Of a stretch of 64,000 nucleotides of DNA, positions 54,750 to 64,000 are shown in pieces. The stretch lies in assembly GCA_030015575.1 (NCBI GenBank), contig JASDDO010000019.1, positions 515,626,986-515,690,985 of the forward strand. The letters run 5' to 3'. A model generated the notes under the pieces. It saw only the letters and a program-made list of their open reading frames with translations, made no database searches and was not told the origin of the DNA. Origin of the DNA: Agapanthus africanus (Eukaryota > Streptophyta > Magnoliopsida > Asparagales > Amaryllidaceae). The translations under genes were made by a program, and so were the position numbers. The stretch's first letter is position 1. Every line of letters starts with the position of its first letter.

Positions 54750-56693
54750 CACGAATACTGACTAGTACTTATCTGAAATGACGGAGGGCTACGCAGGTTT
54801 TTCATAAAAACCATGAGCGTAATGAACTTGATATCGTTGTAGAATCAAATGAAGTTTTGAAATGGAGTGATTTTGAGGCTTTTCTAGTTTTGCTAAAGGG
54901 GTCACTCCCGGTGAAGGGATCGTCGGCCCTTTCCTCGTCGAATGAGGTGCGGGATATATCATATATATCACTGTGCAAAGCAAAACTCAAAAGCAATCAA
55001 AAGCAAACCGAGTGTGTAGAATCTGCCAGTTATTGCTAAAGGAGTCACTCCCGGTGAAGGGATCTCGGTCCTTTCCTCATCGAATAAGGTGCAGGGCATA
55101 TCATATATACCGCTATGCAAAGCAAGAACTGTAGCTACCTGTTTTATTTAAAATTTGATTCTACAACATCATTTGGTTTCTTTTCTTTCATTAATCACAT
55201 TAATGAAGTCCCATCATTTAAGTACCTAAACATCACAGATAAATACGACGTACACTTATGCCATCCGCATTCGCCTCGATGTCCCCTCGTGCACCGTTAG
55301 GTTAGGTAACTAACGACAGAGCAGGGCAGGGCTAGTGCGGGTGCAAAACATAAGTAACGTCTATATAATATATCATATATACTATATACTATATCTATCA
55401 CAGAACATCACATGATCACATCACAGATATCGCAGCAGAAGAAACATATGAAATATTGGATATACTAGGACGTCCGTGTTTTTAATACGAGCCAGTATAA
55501 AACACGGATTCCACGGTCGTGATGAATAGCCAATCCCACACCCCTAGACCCCTACGAGAGCGGCAAGCAACCCTGCCAATTCTAGGGTTAGGAGACCCGG
55601 ACTCGACTCCTCAAGTTGGTCTCCCACTGGACCCCAGAACCCGGTTACTTGTGCTCCCCTCCTTGGGTCTATCCTAATGCGGAAAAGTAAATAATATACA
55701 AAAGGTGACAACTTCCGCTACCTGGAAGTGCCCCAAATAAAAGAATATTACATACAAGTTTTTACATGAATGAAAATGAAAAACACTCATCTCACATAAA
55801 AACCCCCGACTATTCGAACACGAAGATCCAATATAACATATCCAGCAACACATAACATCACATGTCATCAACGTAAGTAAGTATGCATATCCCAATTGTC
55901 GTTGACGTATAGCAACGAAACCGGCGATATGAACATACTACACTTACGGTCACAGAAAAGAAAGTGTAAAACTACAACAGTTGGAATCCGCAACCTCTTT
56001 AGACATCGCATGCCTAACAGATATAAATCCCGCATTTTAGTCTCATTATCGAAAACTCTTTTCAATATCATATGGGACTAAATTGCTAGATTTATAACAT
56101 TCATTCAGTTATCTCATAACTACTTGTGAATTCCAATTATTGTATCACATTCCAGATAAACAGAAAATGTTAAACTTTCCGATCGAACAGTCGAATACCC
56201 AAGTTTTCCCGATACAGCTCAACACATGAAATAAGTCTAACAACATTCAGTTCGTGCCTCAGTACCAACGGTCCAGCCGTAGAAGGGTCAAGCCAACGCC
56301 TCACATGTGGCACACCGTACTGCCCCAAACCCAAAGGTTCAAAGGGCAGTTCAAGACGGTCACATAATCGAGTTAAGCTTTGTTGTCTTCTAGAGGGTCC
56401 ATCGCGTTACTTGCACTACTTAGAACGTCGTTAAACTACGGAAAAATCCAACACTTAGAAATTTCCCGACAGGGGAAAAATTGGGTATTTATATCCGGTC
56501 GAACTTTTTAACATATTCAAAAGATTATCCGGAAAAACACAAAGACGAAATTTGATAATCCGATCGAAACTTTGATTCCTATTAGTACCCCAGAATACTC
56601 TTCTGTAGAGTCACAACAAAAATATCCCAGAAAATATAGCATTAAATTATATGAGTTACTGTGCAGAAATCATCATACAAGGGAACAGTAAGG

Positions 56694-56739
56694 CCGCGGA
56701 ACCGCCGCAGCATGCATAGCACGTGCCGCGGTTCCGCGG
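56694..56739 (-). ncRNA. GC-rich leader hairpin of C1
   Basis: Perfect 12-bp arms CCGCGGAACCGC (56694-56705) and GCGGTTCCGCGG (56728-56739), about 190 nt from the primer site in the sense direction. Confidence 0.7.
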
Positions 56740-56925
56740 TGGAAAAGTCGACTTAGGCCCTCGTATTTCACAGTAATTCAAATAACACCCTGCTTGATTT
56801 TCTGCATATTTTTAATTGACAAAAATCCCATTTTTTAGAAAAAGTCCAGAGAGCTATTTTGGGGTTAGGTTTTCGGTTCGTCCGGCTTTCAAACTCCGTC
56901 TAGACTTCGTCTAAGGCTCTAGCTA

Positions 56926-56938
56926 GGCTCTGATACCA
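56926..56938 (-). other. Primer binding site of copia C1 (tRNA-Met)
   Basis: Sense TGGTATCAGAGCC one base from the LTR end. Confidence 0.92.
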
Positions 56939-56939
56939 G

Positions 56940-59159
56940 TGAAAGGTTCCTAGGCACCCTATAGAGGTCTCACAAGGCATCGAACATGCCAATTTCAAAA
57001 ATTATGGGTGCCGCGAAACCCTAACGCGGATCTTAGACTAGAATTCTAGGCGAAATACAAAACTAGTTAACAACTTAACTAAAAGTTAGATGCTACAACC
57101 TTTGTAGATCCGGATATCCACTTCTTTAGCTCCACGTAGTCATCCTCTCGCTGTCCTTTTCGAATCCTAGACTCATTCGTCGGCTTCATCGGGAAAACGA
57201 GCGGAATAAGTCGTCGGCTTCGTGTCAAAGACGATCTACGTCGAGGCATCACAAGTTCAAGCTCCGACTTCACAAAGTTGTGAAACTTGTGAAGAAAACA
57301 CCCAAAACAACTTGGCAAGAGGTAGAGGGTGAAGAAATAGGAGGTGGGTTCACTTTAGAATTGGATTTCTCTCACTTTAGCTCAAGTTGCCATTGATGGC
57401 ATCAAGCTTTTTTCTTAAAGATGAAGATGAAGAAGAAGAAAGAATATGATAAGTGTTGAGATAAAATAAAAAATAAATCAATACTTATCATAATGTGAAC
57501 CATAGTTAAGTGTAGAGAATTAACTAAGGTTAGAAGAATGGTTAGGGTTTAGTGTGAAGACAAAATGGTCACAAAGTCAAAGCTTCATGAAGCTTCAACA
57601 ATGTTCAAGAATGAAAGCAACCATTTTGTATTTTTATCCCATTCTTTTTCCAAAAATGAATAAATAAAAGAATGGATAAATAAAAACCCTAATCACTTTC
57701 TTAACCTAAGTTTAATTCTATACACTTAACCAAATAAGCATGCATCATCAAACATGATACAAACATGTGCACAAAAGTATATCACATATACAATTTGCAC
57801 ATCAAGTGAGAAAATCCATATAAAGTGAACCAATACTAGTTAATGCAATGCAATATATCAAATATATAATTATACATTAAATCATTAAATCAACATTTGA
57901 TTCAATGATCCGGTCATGTCGCACATAATCGACTAGAATCCAATGTATCGATTTATCGAATCAATGATTCGATAACTAGGTCATATCGAATATAACCAAT
58001 CGAAACATATATCGCGAGAATGAAATGCGGTATCACATACACGCATCATTCTCGGTCCTGCACATATCTCATATGCGCTCCTATTTCGTTTCTCTTGAGC
58101 CAGGAAACCTCTGTGTAGGACTCTAAAGACTCGTCAATACGCCGGTAGCAGATGATGATCATATCAAGCACCCACAAGCCGCAAGCGGTCTGCTAAATGT
58201 AACGGCCATCCGGGTATTGAGCGATCAGAAGATCGACGAGCTAGCCCGCTCACACTCCTGTGAATCCAACCAGTAACACTTACCGTACAGTCCGGTCTGT
58301 TCGTCTGATATGTCGCATATCAAGTCTACGGGTGGTAAACGTCAGACCCCAATAACCGATAAGTCGTGCCGATGTGAGGCTCACAACGGGTCGAGAAACT
58401 ACTGGTAACACTTACCAGCAAATCTCTGATCAGCCCTGGCCAGGGACTTCCCTGTTACGGCCAATCGAGCACAGCGCAACATCAACCCCCAATACCGGGA
58501 GAGACGAAACCCCTCCTATCGCTCATTGCCTCCATGTGACTCGGGACTGTACCCAAAGACCACCGTTTTGCATGCCCTCATGGACGTGGTAAGGTGGAGA
58601 TCAAAGCACAGTGGGAATCATACAAGACTCTATGACGATCTCGGGTCTACAGACTAACCTGTACAAGTGTCACCTGAGAACTGCCATCTGACGTGAGGTA
58701 TAATTCCATCTGGGAGTTCTCGGCGAGTCCGTCCAGTGTACCCAGTCTCCACTGAGCACCCGTATACCATCTCTGATGTCAAACACCAATAGATATGGGA
58801 TCATCCATTGCCCATCACATGGGTCGAGAAGCGTATACGCTAGTCTACACTGGTATATCGATGCCCCGTCTCGATACACCCACGACTAGGGACCTTGAAG
58901 GATGTACTTATGGACTACCATGTCCCCACTAGTATGATCTGCATCATAGTCCAGGTAGTCAAGTACACATCCTAAGGGCTTTACCAACATGTAACTATAA
59001 GACAGTATAAAGAGACTAGTGTACATGTTAAGATAAAGAATAACCAGATAGCATACTATCATATCGAGCAAGAAAGTCATCTCTATATATGTCCAAGCAT
59101 CCAATATAATATACATCATCTGTACAATACTGGCCTCTAGGGCATACATACAACTAACA
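56940..59159 (-). repeat. Copia C1 5' LTR
   Basis: 2220 bp, partner of 48593-50811, followed by TAATA at 59160-59164 and then by the D polyprotein. Confidence 0.92.
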
Positions 59160-62100
59160 TAATAGACATGCGATCCCTCTCCAAATCAGTCTTGGGAGAC
59201 ATCTCTTTAGAGAGGGTGATCCCGTGACAAGCCGGTAGGTTACCGCGCTTGGAATCTTCCATACTGAATCTTTTCAGTATGGTGTCGATGTACCTGGACT
59301 GTGAAAGTCCTAATATCCTCTTGGATCTATCACGATGGATCCGGATCCCCAGGATGTATGAGGCATCACCCAGGTCTTTCATGGAGAACCTGTGTGACAA
59401 GAACGCCTTGACAGATTGTAGCATAGGAATGTCATTTCCTATTAAGAGAATGTCATCCACGTATAAAACGAGGAATACTACAGTTCTCGCTACAAATCTA
59501 CTATAGATGCATGGTTCATCTGGATTTTTGATAAAGCCAAATTCCTTGACCGTCTCATCAAAACAGATGTTCCAACTCCGCGATGCCTGCTTTAGTCCAT
59601 AGATGGACTTAAGCAACTTGCACACCTTTCCGCTTCTCCCACTCTGAATGAAACCTTCTGGTTGGTCCATATAGACACACTCCTCTAAATTTCCATTTAG
59701 AAAAGCGGTCTTTACGTCCATCTGCCAGATCTCATAATCATGGAAGGCAGCAATGGCAAGAAGGATCCTAATGGATTTCAGCATAGCCACTGGAGAAAAG
59801 GTTTCGTCATAGTCCAAACCAGGTCTTTGACGAAAACCCTTTGCAACAAGTCTAGCTTTATAGGTCTCCACCTGTCCATCTACACCAATATTCCTTTTGA
59901 AGATCCACTTGCATCCTACGAGTTTTACCCCATCTGGAGCAATGTCCAACGTCCATACCTTGTTGGTGTACATGGACTCCATTTCGGTCCGCATTGCATC
60001 CAGCCATTTTACCGAGTCAACGCTCTGAACGGCCTGCTGGAAGCTAGTAGGCTCATCATAATCTATGATGCAATCCTCTCTATCCCCGTCTATGAGAAAA
60101 CCGTAGTATCTCTCGGGCGGATGAGACTGCCTACTACTCCTGCAGAGCGGCGTAGGAATGTCTTGTTCTTTTGAACCCTCTGGTTCCACTAAGCTTTCAG
60201 TAACAGTTCGTGGTTCTGGAATTTCTTCCAGTTCTACTGTGCTCCCACTTATCTGGTTTTCCAAAAACTCAGTTTCCAAGAAGTAGGCATGACGAGAAAC
60301 AAAAACATTTTGTTCCTCCTCGCAATAGAAGAAATATCCCTTGGAGTTCTTTGGATATCCCACGAACTTGCACTGTACTGAGCGTGCCTCGAGCTTGTCC
60401 GCATGCTGCTTTTTGACAAAAGCTGGACTTCCCCATGTCTTAATGTGATTAAGATAGGGTCTCTTCCCACACCACATCTCATATGGTGTAGTAGGCACAG
60501 TCTTAGTGGGAACTCGGTTCAAAAGGTATGCTGCTGATTCTAGCGCATACCCCCAGAATGATCGCGGGAACTCAGCGTTACTCATCATGGACCGTACCAT
60601 ATCCAATAGGGTTCGGTTCCTTCTCTTCGATACACCGTTATGTTGCGGAGTGTATGGAGGAGTAAGCTGAGAGAGAATTCCGTTCTCTTTTAAATAGTCC
60701 AGGAACTCGGCACTTAAGTATTCACCACCTCGATCTGATCTTAGAATCTTGATACTTTTGCCAGTTTGTTTTTCTACTTCATTCTTATATTCCTGGAATT
60801 TTCCAAAGGCTTCGGACTTATGTTTCATTAAGAAGACATAACCGTACCTTGAAAAGTCATCCGTGAAAGTAATGAAGTAAGAATAACCGCTTCGCGCATG
60901 TGTAGACATTGGACCGCACACGTCGCTGTGTACGAGTCCCAAGAGCTCGCTCGCTCTTACTCCGTGTCCAGTCAACGGAGTCTTTGTCATCTTTCCTTTG
61001 AGACAGGATTGACAAGTGGCATACGATTGATATTCGAACGCATTCAAATATCCTTCTGTATGTAACTTCGTCAACCTTCTCTCATTGATGTGACCCAGTC
61101 TACAATGCCATAAGAAAGTCTGATTGATTTCCGGAGACTTTCTTTTGTGTGTATTCTGGACATTGAAAATATGTGGTTGGTTTAATACGTATATACCATT
61201 GCTTAATGTACCTGACCCAATCAGAATTTGATTAAGGTGAATGTTTACAACATTACTTACAAACGCAAATTCATAACCTTCTTTAGAAGTCAAAGATACA
61301 GAAATGATATTACAAGTTGCGTTGGATACAAAATAGCAATTACGCAAAACCAAAACGTGTCCATCTGACAACCCCAGGTGATAGTCCCCCACGGCCTTAG
61401 CATCCATGCTAGCTCCGTTTGCAACTTTGAGGGTCAAGTCACCTGCCTTCAAAACCCTACGGTTTCTCAACGCCTGCAAAGAATTACAGATATGAGATCC
61501 TGATCCGGTATCCAATACCCAGGAAGTAGAGTTTATTGAAAGACAGTTTTCAATAACATACACACCTGAAGCTGAAGCTGCAACCTGCTTCAATTCCTGT
61601 GTCCTGGCTTTCCAAGCCCTGCAATCATTCTTCCAGTGTCCTCTCTTATGACAATAGAAGCATTCTTCCTTATCCACAAACTTTCCCACTTTCTTTGTTG
61701 CTTTTGTCTTTCCCTTCGTATCCACTTTACTAACACCGCCTCTTGGTTTGGCGGGGGCTTTCTTCTTCTTTCCCTTGGCTTTCACCTTGGACCTAGAAGA
61801 AGAAGATCCTCCTACAAACAAAGTGGATGTTTCCCTACCTTTCTGTAGGGTGCCCTCTGCGCTCCTCAGCATGTTGAGGAGTTCTGAAAGTTCAACTTCC
61901 TTTTCTTGTAAGTTGAAGTTCAGTATGAACTGGGCGTAAGTGGAAGGAAGGGACTGGAGAATCAAGTCCGTATAGAGCTCATTCTCCAACGTGGTCCCAA
62001 GGTCCGTGAGCTCCTCAATGTAGCCAATCATCTTAAGCACGTGTTCCGCTACCGATGATCCGACGGCCAATCTTGCCGAAAATAACTTCTTCGACACTTC

Positions 62101-62444
62101 GTATCTTGCGATACGAGATTGCTCTCCATACAGTTCTTTTGTATGAAGAAATATGGATTCCAGGTCCATATTCTCGTGCCTCCTCTGATGTTCATTGTCC
62201 ATAGAGGCAAGCACGAGGCACTTGGCCTTCGCGCAGTCTAGTTCCCAGGCTTACGGATTTCCTTATCCGCGACGCTGGTTTTGGGACCTGGGACAGGGGG
62301 AGCTTTGGTGGTAAGAAGATACCCCAGCTTGTCGTAAGTGATTGCCATCTTGACATTCCTGAGCCAATCTTTGTAGTTTGGCCCTGTCAGTATGTTTTTA
62401 TCTAGGAGTAACTTAAGTCCAGTCATGTCGATTGGTCGCTGCAA
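59160..62444 (-). CDS. gag-pol: Copia D gag-protease-integrase-RT region
   Basis: Polyprotein region starting with MTGLKLLLDKNILTG near 62426 and running to the C1 insertion. Most of it is one open frame of just over 1000 residues. In order: gag core, Lys-rich stretch, CCHC knuckle CFYCHKRGHWKNDC (about 61627-61668), protease WVLDTGSGSH (about 61500), pre-integrase WHCRLGHINE (about 61100), integrase HSDVCGP, SDRGGEY and NGVS...RNRTLL (about 60950-60610), PERYYGFL spacer, and reverse transcriptase with DVKTAFLNG and YVDDILLIG (about 59450). About one break overall. It is the best candidate here, with B, for the type of element that supplies proteins to the A family. Confidence 0.9.
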
Positions 62445-64000
62445 TTAGGAGAGAGAAGAAACACTCAGCATGATCCTCTTGCAAGTTTAGAATGGTTTTT
62501 AGTTTGTCTAAACAGGATGGCTCCTACTGTTTCTCGAATCCCTCCTCAAACCAAAAAGGAAGAATTAGTCAGGATCAATCCCACCGTACAATACTTGCTT
62601 AACCGTTCAGCCAGGCCAGTGTTGGTACTTCGAGGGAGGTTTTCCAACGCTTTCGCGAAGTTCCTTAATTAAATAACCTCTTTTCCCTGGGGGCGTAGCC
62701 CCGCTAACACCTTTCTAGACACCTACTTGGTTTATAGCATTGATCGTTAAGTGAGAAATTTCCCGAGGAGTAGCATATACTCACAGTAGGATCGAGATCC
62801 AAATATCATCGCGTGACGAAACTGAAGGAATCCTACCAGAATCATCACACTCCAAATGGTATGCAACACTAGCAAGTTTCAGTTCTTTTGGAACTCCCGA
62901 TGTGGATTTTTGCCCCATGCTCTTATGACCTTGACTTTGGCCAACAAATCATAAGTTACATGTCAAGTTCTTCCCGTCGTTCTCTAGGTTAATTTGAATC
63001 CACCCGCACCTACCCTTGACTTTGGCCAACAAGGCAGTACGACTGTTCCAAACCAATGCATCTATCTATGCTGCACATGAATACCCAATAGCTACCAATC
63101 ACTATGCCTTGACTTTGGCCAACAAACACAGCTTGAATACTATTGACTATTCATGTGAAATGACGGAGGGCTACGAATGGTTTTGGCAAAACCGTGAACG
63201 TAGTGAACTTGATATAATCGATGGAACGAGATAGCTTTTAAAAGGAGTGGCTCAAGCTCCGCATTTAAAAGTTGGTTTTGAAAAGAACCGGGTGGTTTTT
63301 CGAAAATGTTCCAACGACTTTTACTTGGTTTATTTTTCTTGCATTAGTTCTTTTAATGCGTGATATTCTTGCATTAGTTCTTTTAATGCGTCCCATCATT
63401 TAATCCTACCATTGCAGAAAACAACCAAAATATGACGTACGCTTATGCCATTCGCATTCGCCACGGGGCCCCGTCATTACCCGTTAGGTTACTTAACTAA
63501 CGACAGAGTGGGGGCTGGGCTAGCGCGGCTGTAAAACATAAGCAACGCCTAAATAATATCATATATAGATATATTGCAATGATAGCCATTTCAGATCACA
63601 GATGAATACATTGGATATACTAGGAATCCGCAATTCGTACGAGCCTGTAACGAAAGGCAGATTACACGGTCGCGGTGAATAGCCAATACCCCACCCAAGA
63701 CCCCTACGGGTGCGGCAAACTACCCGCCAAGTACCCTAAGTGAAGCAACCTCCCTCAACTCCGTGAGTAGGCCACTCGGCACTTCGGCATACCCGGTAGT
63801 TTGTGCACCCCCTCCATGGGTCTATCCTAGGAGCAAAAACAGTAAAAAGAAATTATACAATGACGGCTACAACCCCGACCCGGTTGTGCGGTCATACAAA
63901 TAATATTACATCAATTTACAAATTTACATGAATAGAAAGAAGAGAAAACTCTCGTCTCACAACCCCCGGCTATTCACCCGCGACAATCCAATGAATTCAT
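62445..64000 (-). other. Copia D untranslated leader (to window end)
   Basis: No gene is seen. It holds the three shared-loop hairpins (63102-63131, 63005-63041, 62922-62955), a GTTTC/GGAAC hairpin (62876-62894), the CGTTAG/CTAACG hairpin (63482-63502), GGAGTGGCTCAAGCTCC near 63245 as in B, and one CCCCTACGGGTGCGG block (about 63700-63835). A short direct repeat (GATATTCTTGCATTAGTTC type) lies near 63337-63395. Confidence 0.8.
62922..63131 (-). ncRNA. Three shared-loop hairpins in copia D leader
   Basis: Sense stems CTGTG/CATAG (with a G-U pair; 63102-63131), CGTAC/GTGCG (with a wobble pair; 63005-63041) and CTTATGA/TCATAAG (62922-62955). All three loops read TTGTTGGCCAAAGTCAAGG exactly. Confidence 0.7.

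Larger units (their letters stand above)
54129..56939 (-). other. Copia C1 untranslated leader
   Basis: About 2.8 kb without a recognisable gene. Features: GC-rich hairpin 56694-56739, one CCCCTACGAGAGCGG block (about 55541-55680), CGTTAG/CTAACG hairpin 55295-55315, two copies of the roughly 90-bp unit with CTCCCGGTGAAGGGATC (about 54895-54985 and 55039-55130), three shared-loop hairpins (54719-54749, 54623-54659, 54542-54574) and an AATTTCAA/TTGAAATT hairpin (54496-54514). The duplicated unit links it to A rather than to B and D. Confidence 0.8.
48593..59159 (-). mobile_element. Copia C1 (inside D)
   Basis: Full-length 10,567-bp copia on the minus strand: 5' LTR 56940-59159, primer site 56926-56938, leader 54129-56939, protease to RNase H relic 50826-54128, polypurine tract 50812-50826, 3' LTR 48593-50811. 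The duplication TAATA flanks it. I recognise no gag domain. Coding is broken about three or more times. The LTRs differ by about 26 changes in 2219 (about 1.2%), roughly 0.45 million years at 1.3e-8. Same LTR family as C2, the element that hosts D. Confidence 0.92.
45767..64000 (-). mobile_element. Copia D, autonomous-type (interrupted by C1; 5' LTR outside)
   Basis: Angela/TAR-type copia on the minus strand. The 3' LTR is 45767-47890, polypurine tract 47891-47905, RNase H end 47906-48592, then C1 (48593-59159), then the gag to reverse transcriptase region 59160-62444 and leader 62445-64000. Its 5' LTR should lie a few hundred bases beyond the window, judging from the leader length of B. It sits inside the C2 leader. 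Apart from the C1 insertion it looks close to whole, with about one break. Confidence 0.9.

Overview
The window reads as intergenic DNA from a plant nuclear genome. It appears to be built entirely of LTR retrotransposons nested inside one another. I found no host gene, rRNA, true tRNA gene, CRISPR array or bacterial feature. The plant call rests on Ty1/copia proteins of the Angela/TAR (BARE-1-like) lineage, Ty3/gypsy elements with the plant-typical LTR ends TGTCACG(T/C)CCC on the plus strand, and primer sites complementary to initiator tRNA-Met (TGGTATCAGAGC). The large nested elements suggest a repeat-rich genome; I cannot name the species.

Layout, left to right (names are mine). A1, copia, minus strand, 1-6115, leaves the window on the left. 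L, a gypsy-type LARD-like element on the minus strand, is split into 6116-8978 (3' LTR, part), 8979-11956 (internal) and 11957-13362 plus 33424-36622 (5' LTR in two pieces). B, an autonomous-type copia on the minus strand, spans 13363-33423 inside L's LTR with target duplication ATGCT. A2, copia, plus strand, 17871-28050, sits inside B's polyprotein with target duplication GATAC. E is a copia LTR fragment at 36623-37804 into which both L and F inserted. F, a gypsy element with gag only, minus strand, occupies 37805-43063 and is cut by C2. C2, copia, plus strand, occupies 43064-45766 and is cut by D. D, an autonomous-type copia on the minus strand, runs from 45767 to beyond the window end and is cut by C1. 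C1, copia, minus strand, is 48593-59159 with target duplication TAATA.

The nesting gives two insertion orders: E, then L, then B, then A2 (with A1 also in L); and E, then F, then C2, then D, then C1. LTR differences counted by eye agree with this: F about 3%, L about 2%, B about 1.7%, C1 about 1.2%, A2 about 0.2%. A2 is very young although its coding region is an old ruin shared with A1, so the A family looks like a non-autonomous lineage moved by relatives such as B or D.

The most interesting signal is in the long (2-2.8 kb) untranslated leaders of the copia elements. Every leader seen in full or nearly so carries three hairpins with different, covarying stems and one shared loop (core GGCC-NNN-GTCAAGG on the sense strand). 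The loop sequence changes together in all three positions within an element. About 190 nt past the primer site every visible leader also has a long GC-rich inverted repeat, and a conserved CGTTAG/CTAACG hairpin lies further on. These look like conserved RNA structures, possibly for packaging, dimerisation or translation, that persist even in elements whose proteins are ruined.
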